The position numbers and the translations under genes were made by a program. DNA of 42,752 nt, taken from an uncultured Collinsella sp. (GTDB taxonomy: Bacteria > Actinomycetota > Coriobacteriia > Coriobacteriales > Coriobacteriaceae). Shown in pieces: positions 6,838 through 15,643 of this stretch. The notes under the pieces are model-generated. The model was not told the origin of the DNA. It worked only from the letters and a program-made list of their open reading frames with translations, and ran no database searches. Each line of letters starts with the position of its first letter. Within the stretch, counting starts at the first letter, position 1. The stretch is from NCBI GenBank assembly GCA_900541175.1, contig UQIT01000018.1, forward strand, positions 1 to 42,752, in the 5' to 3' direction.

Positions 6838-9386
6838 CGACGAGAACGCTTGCGCAAGACGAGAGCAATGCCAAGCACTGCGGCAGCTGCAACCAGCAAT
6901 CCCAAGACCAGCGTGAGGGTCGAGTCGCCAGCGCGAGGCAGCGAGCCGTCCTTCGGAGTCTTCTTAGCGGTCGTCGTGACGGTGGTCGTGGTGCTGCTCG
7001 ACTGGTCGTTGCCACCCGTCTGGCTGCCGCCAGGCTGATCGCCGCCACCCGGCTGCGAAGGATCGGTGGGTTCCGTCGGATCCGGAGTACCGGGATCAAC
7101 CGGATTCTCCGAATTCTCCTTGCGCTGGATCCAGACCTGGCAACCATAGAACGGGTTGGCGGTACCAAGGCACAGACCCTGGTTGGTCACCGCAAAGGTG
7201 CGCAGACCATGGTTATACGGATCGTTAAAGCCATTGGTCGTCAGCGTCGTAAAGTTCACGCCGTCCTCGGTCACATACATATCAAAGCCGCGCTCGGCAT
7301 CGCGCAGGTAACACATGCACGTAAGGACACTCTGCAACTTCTTGAGGTTCTCCTCGCTCAGCAGCTTATCGAGCGCATCCTGAATATCGCTCGGCAGCTC
7401 GGTGCCATAGGCATCCTCGTACTGCTGCTTAAGGCTCTCATAGCTATCGAGCATGTCCTGATACTGGTCGGCAAAGGACTTGAAGTACGCGATCTCGCCA
7501 TCGATCTTCTGGACATAAGCGGCGTCGTCCTCAAAGTCCTGGGACATCGTCGCGGCCTGATCGCAAAGACCGCCCGCGGCATCCTCCAGCGCATCGCTCA
7601 GATCGCCAAAGCCCTTAGCAACCTCGGTCTTCTCGTCATCGACATCGACGGCCTTGTTTGAATCATCAACCTCAGCAGCTTCGTTCGAATCATCGACCTC
7701 GACGGCCTCGTTTGAATCATCGTCCGCAAGCGTGTTCACGGGAACGATGGGGTCGTCAGGCGATTTCTTGTCGAGCAGGTGATCGAGCAGGTCCCTAAGG
7801 CGCTGAACCTGAGAGTCCCACTCCTCGGGCGTCATATCGATAATGTCGCCATTGGAGAACTGGCCGATCGGCTCAAGCAGGCTCGCGGTATCAAAGGTAC
7901 CGATATACAGCTTGCCGTCGAACTTCTGCATGCGCCAAATGTACTGGTTCTCGTTTCGGCCAAAGCCCGAAGTCAGGCCGGAAATACCGCCCTCGGGGAA
8001 CATGTCGGTGCGATCGCCAACGACGAGCTCCATGTTCTCGTCCTTGTCCATGCGATAGATGTTAACCGACTGCCCAAGATTGGCATTCACAAACGAGCAG
8101 TCAACGCCACCCATGCTGCCCTTGCCGCCCTCTTCGGTGTTGGATTTGTTGAACAGGATGCGCTCGAGGGCAATCTCCTCGTCGTTGTATTCACCGATAT
8201 AGAGGTAGTCGTTGTAGACGATGAGGTTGGCAGCGCCAGAACGGGTACGGGCAGGATCGATGCCAAAGCAGTACTTTGCACCGTCCGTCTTCTGATCGCC
8301 GACAATGGGAGTCCACGAATAGCTGCCGTCGGCATTCTTGTCGCCACGGACCATGGCAAACGACTGCATGGAATTATCATCGGGAGCGTTCTCGGGCGTA
8401 CCGGTGCAGATGGTCGCATAGAGATGGCCATTGTACGAGACCATATCCCAAATGGCGCCGCCGTAGATGCTGTCCTGATAGCGAATCGCCGGATAGCCAA
8501 ACAGCGTCTCCGAGTTGGCAATCTCGGTGAAGCTGTCCTGGCCCTTCGAGGGGTCAGACGACGTCAGGATTGTCGACACAAAATTACCGTTCGCGTCTTT
8601 ACCCACATTACTGATGACGAGCTGGCCATCATGGACGCACATGCCGCGGATACCGGTAGAAATGCCCTGCTTGTAGGCAGCACCGTAATCCTGCATGCTC
8701 GAAAGGCCCTGATAGACAACTTTGTACTCATCCGTCTTAGGATCGATCTCGTATACAGCAGGCAGGCCGCCTTTGCCGTCATTGGTCCTGACGCTGCCGC
8801 AGAAATAGAGCTTACCCTTATAGCTCACGGCATTGCGGAACAAAGGAGCGACGCCGTTGAGCGATTCAGAGAGTAGCAGCTTGGTCTCACCGGTCTTGGT
8901 ATTGATCTTGACCAAGATGCCGCCGCTGTCCTTGTCGGCCGTGCCGTCCTCCTTCTGCTGTCCATAGAAGAAGGTACCGTTAAACATGGCCTCCAGCGTC
9001 AGGCGCATGGTTTCGACATCAAAGGAATCGCCCAGCGTGCTGTTCATGAGCGTCAGCGTGTTGCCCATCGCCGCATAGCAGGTGCCCACATAAAGCCAGT
9101 CACCATAGCTCGCAGCCGCCCAAGTGTAGCTCTGGCCGCGATCGCCTTCGTTGTTGGCCGTATTACCATCGGCGCCCGGAACGGCAACGGCACCGTTACC
9201 CTGGTAGTCGACGATGCCATCCGGCTGCGACGTTCCTACCGTAGGATGCGAGAGCTTCTCAAAGGAATACCCATTTCCCGCATTGTAGGTAACGGCACCC
9301 GATGCGTCTTCGGCGTGCGCCGGCAGCGGCGATACCAAGATAGCGGCAAGCGCTGCCACCAAGCCAAGTGTTCCCACTCGTCTCAT
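6834..9386 (-). CDS. large sortase-anchored surface protein with beta-propeller-like repeats
   Basis: The 850-aa product is exported and wall-anchored. It starts with a signal peptide ending near PAHAEDA and finishes with a Ser/Thr/Gly/Pro-rich stalk, the sorting motif LPRAGD, a hydrophobic helix and the tail RKRSRR. Residues about 40-545 show recurring strands such as YGDWLYVGT, YKGKLYFCG, YNGHLYATI, YNDYLYIGEYN and FDGKLYIGTFD, as in a multi-bladed propeller. Residues about 565-700 break this with an acidic repeat (DDSNEAVEV-type) and a helical, coiled-coil-like stretch. The propeller pattern then resumes (FDMYVTEDGVNF to YGCQVWIQR), as if the last blade had been split by an insertion. GGGAGG lies 11 nt before the ATG. 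Ligand and function are unknown; adhesion or binding of host or dietary glycans is a guess. Confidence 0.85.
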   Translation of the reverse strand: MRRVGTLGLVAALAAILVSPLPAHAEDASGAVTYNAGNGYSFEKLSHPTVGTSQPDGIVDYQGNGAVAVPGADGNTANNEGDRGQSYTWAAASYGDWLYVGTCYAAMGNTLTLMNSTLGDSFDVETMRLTLEAMFNGTFFYGQQKEDGTADKDSGGILVKINTKTGETKLLLSESLNGVAPLFRNAVSYKGKLYFCGSVRTNDGKGGLPAVYEIDPKTDEYKVVYQGLSSMQDYGAAYKQGISTGIRGMCVHDGQLVISNVGKDANGNFVSTILTSSDPSKGQDSFTEIANSETLFGYPAIRYQDSIYGGAIWDMVSYNGHLYATICTGTPENAPDDNSMQSFAMVRGDKNADGSYSWTPIVGDQKTDGAKYCFGIDPARTRSGAANLIVYNDYLYIGEYNDEEIALERILFNKSNTEEGGKGSMGGVDCSFVNANLGQSVNIYRMDKDENMELVVGDRTDMFPEGGISGLTSGFGRNENQYIWRMQKFDGKLYIGTFDTASLLEPIGQFSNGDIIDMTPEEWDSQVQRLRDLLDHLLDKKSPDDPIVPVNTLADDDSNEAVEVDDSNEAAEVDDSNKAVDVDDEKTEVAKGFGDLSDALEDAAGGLCDQAATMSQDFEDDAAYVQKIDGEIAYFKSFADQYQDMLDSYESLKQQYEDAYGTELPSDIQDALDKLLSEENLKKLQSVLTCMCYLRDAERGFDMYVTEDGVNFTTLTTNGFNDPYNHGLRTFAVTNQGLCLGTANPFYGCQVWIQRKENSENPVDPGTPDPTEPTDPSQPGGGDQPGGSQTGGNDQSSSTTTTVTTTAKKTPKDGSLPRAGDSTLTLVLGLLVAAAAVLGIALVLRKRSRR
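7635..7724 (-). repeat. 27-bp tandem repeat inside the surface-protein gene
   Basis: About three copies of a 27-bp unit encode the 9-residue acidic unit DDSNEAVEV, varying as DDSNEAAEV and DDSNKAVDV. The unit length is a multiple of three, so copy number can change by slippage without breaking the frame. The repeat sits at the junction between the propeller-like part and the helical insertion. Confidence 0.75.
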
Positions 9387-9658
9387 AACGTTATAGCCTC
9401 CCCTGTCCTAAAGCCCAGTTTTAGCATTCTTCATTTCTGTCCACGGTTAATTGCAATCTGAGCACAGCAATAATCAGTGTATAAATATACACCTGTAATT
9501 TTTTGGACGGGTTCATAGATGCTCGATTGGTAGCGAATTCCGCGCAAACCGTCACCAAACTCCACTTTTGCCGCATCTAAAGGTTGTTTTTGCGCAAATT
9601 TTTGGATGCCGATAGTCACAATGGGCAGGAGGCTGGTACCCACCGGAGAGGGCAACGC
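9387..9658. other. 272-bp AT-richer intergenic region with palindromes
   Basis: This gap lies upstream of the surface-protein gene. It holds a perfect TTTGCGCAAA palindrome (9589-9598) and GTGTATA-AA-TATACAC (9477-9492), an operator-like inverted repeat about 90 bp before the surface-protein start. A 74-codon TTG-started frame (9655-9431, minus) crosses it, but it has no convincing ribosome binding site and is not called as a gene. The palindromes suggest a regulated promoter. Confidence 0.45.
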
Positions 9659-10042
9659 CTACATTTTCATAACGTAATAGCCCGCACCCCTCACTGCCGT
9701 CTCGAGTGTGTCGCGATCAACCGGGCGCTTCGAGCGCACGCGTGCCGTGTGGTCCGCGTACGTTACCGTAGCCCACACGCCATCAAGCGCATTGAGGGCA
9801 TTCGTCACATTCCGGGCGCAGCCGTCGCAACTCATGCCGCCGATAAGGAGTTCCTCACGATAGGGGTAGTGGGACTCGTCGGTGTCTGCCACCACAACCT
9901 TTTTGGCCTTCTTGCCGCTCGCACCATCGCTGCAGCAACTCTTCCCGTGTGTCGAAGCGGCAATGCGACGCAGTCCAAAAAACATGCCGACGGCAATGAC
10001 GGTCAGCACGATGAGATTCGCAGGGTTGAGCAAGTCACTCAT
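9659..10042 (-). CDS. membrane-anchored heavy-metal-associated (HMA) domain protein
   Basis: The 127-aa product has one N-terminal membrane helix (LIVLTVIAVGMFFGLRRIA), then SCCSDGASGKK, then an HMA/CopZ-like domain with the metal site GMSCDGCA and the usual end GAGYYV. HMA domains bind Cu(I) or similar soft metals through the two Cys of CxxC. The additional vicinal Cys pair may be a second ligand site. The ATG at 10042 is preferred over upstream in-frame codons because AAAGGGG lies just before it. A CsoR-like operator 29 bp upstream points to control by copper or a similar signal. No copper ATPase gene is adjacent, so it may act alone as a metal-buffering or delivery protein at the membrane, or serve an ATPase encoded elsewhere. 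Confidence 0.85.
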   Translation of the reverse strand: MSDLLNPANLIVLTVIAVGMFFGLRRIAASTHGKSCCSDGASGKKAKKVVVADTDESHYPYREELLIGGMSCDGCARNVTNALNALDGVWATVTYADHTARVRSKRPVDRDTLETAVRGAGYYVMKM

Positions 10043-10070
10043 GCGTTCCCCTTTCAGTAGCACTATCTAG

Positions 10071-10087
10071 ATACCCCCATGGGGTGT
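10071..10087 (-). promoter_or_regulatory. CsoR/CstR-like operator
   Basis: ATACCCCCATGGGGTGT is a near-palindrome with C-run and G-run halves, the pattern of operators of the CsoR family of copper or sulfide sensors. It lies 29 bp before the start of a CxxC metal-binding protein. No csoR gene is in the window. Confidence 0.6.
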
Positions 10088-10149
10088 CCCCATCTTAACC
10101 CAAAATCATGTCCGTTCGGTCAATTAGTTTTCCTCTTCAAACTTTTTTG

Positions 10150-10177
10150 TTGACCATGGCTTACTTTCGTGTATAAG
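10150..10177 (+). promoter_or_regulatory. promoter of the DUF3793-flavodoxin operon
   Basis: TTGACC (10150-10155) and TATAAG (10172-10177) have a 16-bp spacer and lie 38 bp before the GTG start. The word AGTTTTCCT occurs at 10126-10134 and again at 10176-10184, flanking the promoter with a 50-bp period; this may be a regulator site. Confidence 0.65.
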
Positions 10178-10215
10178 TTTTCCTAGGCTAACAGTTTAGA
10201 TCCGTAAGGAGCGAC

Positions 10216-10920
10216 GTGACTCGAACCATAGACATCCCAACGTTTCAGGCAGCAGTCGTGCGCAACTGCTCCCCCACGCTCGCGGGCATCAAGCCGGCAT
10301 CGCTCTTTACCTATCCAGGCACCTACGCCCACGGGGACGGCTCGACCGCAACAGAAACCATCGCGGAACGCCGAGCACGCCTGCTCAACGTTATCGCCCA
10401 GTGCAACCGCGAGCTTGACCCGCTTGGCATCCACCTGAGTGTTTTGGTCTGGCGGCCCTGCGGAGCGCTCGTGTACGTGTACCGAGCCAAAAGCCTCACC
10501 ACCTATTTCGCGGACCCTTGCGCCAAAACGGCGCTCGCCTCGGAAGGCTACGACACGAGAGACCTTTCGACATGCCTTGTGCATTTGGCATCACGCATCA
10601 CGCTCGCGAGTAATAACGTCGCGGAATGCGCCTGTAGCCAGACTCGATGCGCACTACCCCAGCAAGCTAGCTGCAGCAACGACTGCACCTGCGAGTTTCC
10701 GCACGAAATAGGCTACTTCCTAGGATATCCCTACGACGACGTGCACGAGTTTATCGTCCAGCGCGGCGAGAACTATAAGGTCTTTGGGGCCTGGAAGGTC
10801 TACGCAAATGTCGAGCAGGCACTTGCGACGTTTGATGCCTACCGCGCCCGCACCCAATACTTCACCTTTGTCTATCAGCAGGGCTACAGCTTGGCGCAAC
10901 TTGCCCAGGCAACCCGATAG
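10216..10920 (+). CDS. DUF3793 family protein with Cys-rich insert
   Basis: The 234-aa product ends with the segment FPHEIGYFLGYPYDDVHEFI, followed by a GENYKVFGAWKVY-type motif, typical of DUF3793 proteins, which are widespread in anaerobic gut Firmicutes and Coriobacteria. No function is established. Residues about 137-160 hold six cysteines close together (CAC, TRC, ASC, NDC, TC), which suggests a metal or iron-sulfur site. The GTG at 10216 has AAGGAG 7 nt upstream and a good promoter before it. A flavodoxin gene follows after 46 bp on the same strand, and this pairing is seen commonly. A redox or metal (iron, heme) role is therefore likely but inferred. Confidence 0.8.
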   Translation: MTRTIDIPTFQAAVVRNCSPTLAGIKPASLFTYPGTYAHGDGSTATETIAERRARLLNVIAQCNRELDPLGIHLSVLVWRPCGALVYVYRAKSLTTYFADPCAKTALASEGYDTRDLSTCLVHLASRITLASNNVAECACSQTRCALPQQASCSNDCTCEFPHEIGYFLGYPYDDVHEFIVQRGENYKVFGAWKVYANVEQALATFDAYRARTQYFTFVYQQGYSLAQLAQATR

Positions 10921-10966
10921 AACATAGAAGCCGTGGCAACCTGCCGCACAACTGAAAGGACTCAAC

Positions 10967-11386
10967 ATGAGCAAGATCGCCGTCGTCTACTGGAGCGGCA
11001 CGGGCAACACCGAGGCCATGGCAAACCTCGTTGCCGAAGGTGCAACCGATGCCGGCGCCGAGGCAGAGGTCATCTCCTGCGCCGACTTCTCCGCAGACAA
11101 GGCCGCTGGCTATGACGCTATCGCCTTCGGCTGCCCCGCCATGGGTTCCGAGGAGCTTGAATATGATGAGTTCCAGCCCATGTGGGATGAGGTCAAGGAG
11201 ACCCTCGGCGACAAGAAGGTCGTCCTCTTTGGCTCTTATTCGTGGGCCGAGGGCGAATGGATGGACAACTGGAAGGCGGACGCCGACGAGGAGGGCGTCA
11301 ACGTCGTCGATTCCGTCATCTGCTACGACGCCCCCGATGATGAGAGCGAAGCGGCCTGCCGCGCCCTTGGAGCCGAGCTCGCCTAG
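10967..11386 (+). CDS. flavodoxin
   Basis: The 139-aa product is a short-chain flavodoxin, a cytoplasmic FMN electron carrier. The phosphate-binding loop SGTGNTEAMA lies near the N-terminus (residues 9-18). The regions of the two isoalloxazine-stacking loops are AFGCPAMGSEELE and FGSYSWAEGEWM. Length is standard for Clostridium-type flavodoxins (about 138 aa). AAAGGA precedes the ATG. It is co-transcribed with the DUF3793 gene and followed by a strong bidirectional terminator. Its redox partner is unknown. The acidic composition is normal for the family. Confidence 0.93.
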   Translation: MSKIAVVYWSGTGNTEAMANLVAEGATDAGAEAEVISCADFSADKAAGYDAIAFGCPAMGSEELEYDEFQPMWDEVKETLGDKKVVLFGSYSWAEGEWMDNWKADADEEGVNVVDSVICYDAPDDESEAACRALGAELA

Positions 11387-11442
11387 CGGCAATGAGCTCC
11401 GCCCGCAACGCGCATTGCAACAAAACACATTCGCGTCCCAAC

Positions 11443-11479
11443 AAAAACGGGAGCCGGATCACATCCGGCTCCCGTTTTC
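11443..11479. terminator. bidirectional terminator between flavodoxin and the ABC operon
   Basis: A 13-bp perfect hairpin (ACGGGAGCCGGAT at 11447, loop CAC) is followed by TTTT on the plus strand and by TTTTTGTT on the minus strand, between two convergent operons. Confidence 0.9.
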
Positions 11480-11503
11480 TGCTATGTCAGTCATATAAAG
11501 CGG

Positions 11504-12256
<753 letters not shown>

Positions 12257-12268
12257 GATAGGACCTCC

Positions 12269-13630
12269 TTACAGACCGGCGATGTGATCGGCGGGCGTCG
12301 CGACAACCTGCCCGGCACTCTTGGTGGGACGCTTCTTTTTGGTTTCGGCCGTGTCCAAAAGCCTCGCCTCAAGACCGCTCACCAAGCGAGCAAGCGGCAG
12401 GGTGATGACCAGATAGAACAGGGCGGCAACCACGTACGGTGTAATGGAGCCCGTCGTGGCCACGATGGTACGGGCGTTCATGACGATCTCGACCACGCCC
12501 ACGGCCGCAAGCAGCGACGTATCCTTGTAAAGCAAGATAAACTCGCTGGTCAGCGTAGGCAAAACATTGCGGAACGTCTGCGGAATCATAACGTAGAGCA
12601 GCGTCTGGAAGGCATTCATGCCCAGAGAGCGAGCAGCTTCGTTTTGGCCCTTGGGGATCGATTGAATACCGGCACGGAAGATCTCGCATAGGTACGCAGA
12701 CGAGTTCATGGCCATGACGATAACGCCCAAGACATAGTCGTCCACCTTGACGCCGGCCAACGGCAGACCGAAGAACGCGATATAGATCTGCAGGAACGCC
12801 GGCGTACCGCGAATGATATTCACGTAGATGCCGGCGAGGCAACGCAGGATGCGCGACTTGGAGATGCGCATGAGCGACAGGGCAAAACCGAAGGGAATTG
12901 CCAGCGGAAACGCCACAAGCACGATCGAAAGCGACATAAGGAAGCCCTTAAAGACGATCGGCAGGCTTTGGACCAAAATGACCGGGTTCAAGAACAGGCG
13001 CAGGAACATATTGGAGTTCCAGGCCTCGACCCACGGCTGCTCCTTAAGATCGGCCAGGAAGTTATCGAAGGCCGTCACGCCCTTGATCTCGACGGAAGGA
13101 ATTTTTGAAATCTTCTTGGTCGAACCGTCGGCGAGCGTATAGGTGCCACTAAAGGCCTCATCGCCGCCCTCGACGGGAAACGTCACGCCGTAAACCTCGA
13201 CACGGAAATAGCCGCCGGCAGGCGCCGTCTCGCCAAAATCAATCTTGAGCGTCTGGCCGTCAGCCTTGCACGTGGGCTTCATGGGCGTACGATCCATGAG
13301 GTCCTCGCCCGAGAGCATCGTCAATCGCGTGTCATCGGTACCAAACGTCGTGCCGTCGACAAACGTCAGCGAAAGACCGCTCAGCTCCTCATCGGCATCG
13401 GCCTGGACCTCCCAGGTAATGCGCGTCTCGGTACCGCCGACCACAGCGCTGCCCGAACCAGTGTTGGGTCGGGCGGTAATCTTTGCGGTCTCAAGCGCCT
13501 GGGCGGTCGTGGGCGCATATGCCCCTGCGCACACCAGCGCGAGCGTCACGGCCATGGCGCAGGCTAGCTTTTGAAGCAAGGCGGGCAGTGGAAAACGCTG
13601 CTCCGCGGCTCCTTTGTTCAGTCGAGACAA
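12269..13630 (-). CDS. polar amino-acid ABC permease with an N-terminal exported domain
   Basis: The 453-aa product joins two parts. Residues 1-45 form a signal peptide (LACAMAVTLALVCAGAYA then TAQA). About residues 46-200 are a beta-rich extracytoplasmic domain of Ig-like appearance (TEITW-like and YFRVEVYGVTFPV strands), not a solute-binding protein. The C-terminal half is a His/Glu/Gln-type permease with several membrane helices and the ATPase-contacting EAA motif EAARSLGMNAFQTLLYVMIPQT. Normal permeases of this family are 215-250 aa. The TTG at 13630 is chosen because AGGAG lies 6 nt before it and it gives a complete signal peptide; the open frame further upstream runs through a hairpin. 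The extra domain may dock the binding lipoprotein or sense a ligand; that is inference. Confidence 0.85.
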   Translation of the reverse strand: MSRLNKGAAEQRFPLPALLQKLACAMAVTLALVCAGAYAPTTAQALETAKITARPNTGSGSAVVGGTETRITWEVQADADEELSGLSLTFVDGTTFGTDDTRLTMLSGEDLMDRTPMKPTCKADGQTLKIDFGETAPAGGYFRVEVYGVTFPVEGGDEAFSGTYTLADGSTKKISKIPSVEIKGVTAFDNFLADLKEQPWVEAWNSNMFLRLFLNPVILVQSLPIVFKGFLMSLSIVLVAFPLAIPFGFALSLMRISKSRILRCLAGIYVNIIRGTPAFLQIYIAFFGLPLAGVKVDDYVLGVIVMAMNSSAYLCEIFRAGIQSIPKGQNEAARSLGMNAFQTLLYVMIPQTFRNVLPTLTSEFILLYKDTSLLAAVGVVEIVMNARTIVATTGSITPYVVAALFYLVITLPLARLVSGLEARLLDTAETKKKRPTKSAGQVVATPADHIAGL

Positions 13631-13698
13631 GGTGGCTCCTATCGTAGAAGTTGCCGGCAAAACGAGACGGAAATACTCTCCGTCAAGAGAAGCGCAAA

Positions 13699-13726
13699 GG
13701 CCCTCTCCGCCAAAACGGAAAGGGCC
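13699..13726 (-). terminator. hairpin between binding-protein and permease genes
   Basis: GGCCCTCTCCG and CGGAAAGGGCC form an 11-bp stem with one mismatch, 22 bp after the binding-protein stop. On the minus strand only TTTGCGC follows. It is probably a partial terminator or mRNA-stabilising hairpin that lets the lipoprotein be made in excess of the membrane subunits. Confidence 0.6.
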
Positions 13727-13748
13727 CGCGAGCAATCAAGTAGCTATT

Positions 13749-14609
13749 TTACTTGATGTTGTACTTAGCCATGAGGGCGTCAACGGTACCGTCGTCGGTC
13801 AGGTCCTTGATGGCCTGGTTGATGTCGTCCTTGAGCTTGGTGTTGCCCTGGTTGATGGCGATGGCGTACTCCTCGCCGGTGCTAATCTGCTTAATGGTCT
13901 GGCAGGTGTTGAACTGCTCGGCGGTCAGCTGGCTGGCAACAGAGCGGTTGGTAACTACGGCGTCGCCCTTATCGGACTGCAGGGCGCTGAAGCACTCGGT
14001 GGCGTCCTTGTAGGGGACAATCTTGGCCTTGGGGAAGTTCTCCTGGGCAAAGGACTCGGCGGTCGAGCCAGACTGGACGATGATGGTAGCATCGGCGTTG
14101 TTGAGCTTCTCGCTGTAGTTGTCGGCCGTGATGTCGGTGTTATCGACCTTGGTCACGATAGCCTGATCGTCCATGTAGTAGGAATCGGAGAAAGTGACTT
14201 CCTTCTCACGCTCGGGCGTGTCGGTGATAGCCGCGATGGAGACGTCATATTTGGCACCCGAAGCGACGCCCGGAACCAGCGTGTCAAAGTCATTGTTGAC
14301 ATACTCGACATCCAGGCCCAGCTTGTCGCCGATAGCCTTGATGAGCTCAAGGTCAAAGCCCTGATAATCGCCGTTGTCATCCTTGTACTCAAACGGAGCG
14401 TACTCGGCAGAGGTGCCGACGGTCAGCGTACCGTCCTTGACGAGCGCGTACTCCTTGGAGCCGTCGACCTTCTCGACCTTAGCGTCGTCAGAGCTGCTGG
14501 AACCGGCATCAGAACCAGAGGTGGCGTTGGACGAGCCGCAGCCCGTCAGAGCGAGGGCGAGCGCCATAGCACCCGTGGCGGCAAATGCGCCAAGCTTCTT
14601 CAGCTTCAT
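13749..14609 (-). CDS. polar amino-acid-binding lipoprotein (ABC transporter)
   Basis: The 286-aa product is the solute-binding lipoprotein of the transporter. A type II signal peptide ends in the lipobox LALTGC, followed by a Ser/Gly/Asp linker. The mature part begins GTLTVGTSAEYAPFEYKDDNGDYQGFDLELIKAIG, the hallmark of family 3 (SBP_bac_3) binding proteins, including the residues that grip the amino-acid carboxylate. The ATG at 14609 has AAGGAG upstream; an in-frame GTG/ATG region further upstream has none. A good promoter lies 58-86 bp upstream. It is the first gene of the operon and is separated from the permease by a hairpin. A cysteine/cystine or glutamine specificity cannot be decided by eye. 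Confidence 0.95.
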   Translation of the reverse strand: MKLKKLGAFAATGAMALALALTGCGSSNATSGSDAGSSSSDDAKVEKVDGSKEYALVKDGTLTVGTSAEYAPFEYKDDNGDYQGFDLELIKAIGDKLGLDVEYVNNDFDTLVPGVASGAKYDVSIAAITDTPEREKEVTFSDSYYMDDQAIVTKVDNTDITADNYSEKLNNADATIIVQSGSTAESFAQENFPKAKIVPYKDATECFSALQSDKGDAVVTNRSVASQLTAEQFNTCQTIKQISTGEEYAIAINQGNTKLKDDINQAIKDLTDDGTVDALMAKYNIK

Positions 14610-14666
14610 AATCAGTCTCCTTCCAATGACCCCACGTGATTCAGAGGTCTGCAAAAACTGAGGGTT

Positions 14667-14695
14667 ATTATGCACCCGCTTGGAAGAATCTGCAA
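14667..14695 (-). promoter_or_regulatory. promoter of the amino-acid ABC operon
   Basis: On the minus strand TTGCAG (14695-14690) and CATAAT (14672-14667) are spaced by 17 bp, upstream of the binding-lipoprotein gene. Confidence 0.7.
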
Positions 14696-14756
14696 TTAGA
14701 AAACTGATTGAAACAAACCCATAACGTGAATGGAGCGCTCCACTTTATGGCAGCCA

Positions 14757-15623
14757 TTACTGCTGCAACGACCTTAACAGTTTGATTTCAGCCGCATAAC
14801 CTGCAAGTTCGTTCGGTGTCTCCAAGATGAATGGCAATGCGCGCAAGCGGCCATTCGATACAATATTCTGTATAACCTGCATACCGCCGCCAAACTCTTC
14901 ACTACCCAGGTAGCCCTTGCCGATGCACTCGTGGCGATCCTTATGGGCGCCGCAGGGATTCTTGGAGTCATTGATGTGCACGGCGCGCAGGCGCTCGATA
15001 CCCACCACGCGATCGAACTCGTCAAGCACACCGTCAAGATCGCGGACGATGTCATAGCCGGCGTCATTCACATGGCAGGTATCTAGGCAAACGCCCAACT
15101 TGGCCGACAGCTCGGGGCGCTTGTCGGCAACGCCCTCGATGATTAGCGCCAGCTCCTCAAAGCTGCGGCCCACCTCGGTGCCCTTGCCGGCCATGGTCTC
15201 GAGCAGCACCGTCGTCTGCTGGCCCTCAAACATCACCTGGCACAGCGTATCAACAATCATCTGAATGCCGGCGTCGGAGCCCTGCCCCACATGCGCACCG
15301 GGATGGAAGTTGTAGTAGTTGCCGGGCAGTGCTTCCATACGCTGCAGATCCTCGGCCATGGCCTCCAGGGCAAACTCGCGCGCCCGCTCCTTAGCGGAGC
15401 AGGGGTTATAGGTATACGGGGCATGAGCCACGAGCGGGCCAAAGTCGTTTTGCTCCATAAGCTCGCGCAGGGCCGCCACGTCATCCATGTCAAGGTCTTT
15501 TGCCTTGCCACCTCGCGGGTTGCGCGTAAAGAACGCAAAGGTATTGGCGCCAATGGACAACGCCGTCTCCCCCATCGCCCGATAGCCCTTCGTCGTCGAA
15601 AGATGACACCCGATCGTCAGCAT
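14757..15623 (-). CDS. nfo: endonuclease IV (AP endonuclease)
   Basis: The 288-aa product cleaves DNA at abasic sites in base-excision repair, using three metal ions in a TIM barrel. Family signatures are present: GCHLSTTKGY at the start, HPGAHVG, LLETMAGKGTEVG, CLDTCHVNDAGYD and HINDSKNPCGAHKDRHECIGKGYLG, which hold the His, Glu and Asp metal ligands. Length fits (about 280 aa). A TTG six bases upstream is also in frame, but the ATG at 15623 has GGGGGAG at 6-nt spacing. A 63-bp hairpin element lies 20 bp upstream of this start. The gene stands after a Gfo/Idh/MocA gene on the same strand. Confidence 0.95.
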   Translation of the reverse strand: MLTIGCHLSTTKGYRAMGETALSIGANTFAFFTRNPRGGKAKDLDMDDVAALRELMEQNDFGPLVAHAPYTYNPCSAKERAREFALEAMAEDLQRMEALPGNYYNFHPGAHVGQGSDAGIQMIVDTLCQVMFEGQQTTVLLETMAGKGTEVGRSFEELALIIEGVADKRPELSAKLGVCLDTCHVNDAGYDIVRDLDGVLDEFDRVVGIERLRAVHINDSKNPCGAHKDRHECIGKGYLGSEEFGGGMQVIQNIVSNGRLRALPFILETPNELAGYAAEIKLLRSLQQ

Positions 15624-15643
15624 CTCCAACTCCCCCTCATCAG

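Noticed and set aside
9431..9655. 74-codon TTG-started frame after the HMA-domain gene
   Set aside because: No good ribosome binding site, AT-richer sequence and overlap with palindromes point to a regulatory region.
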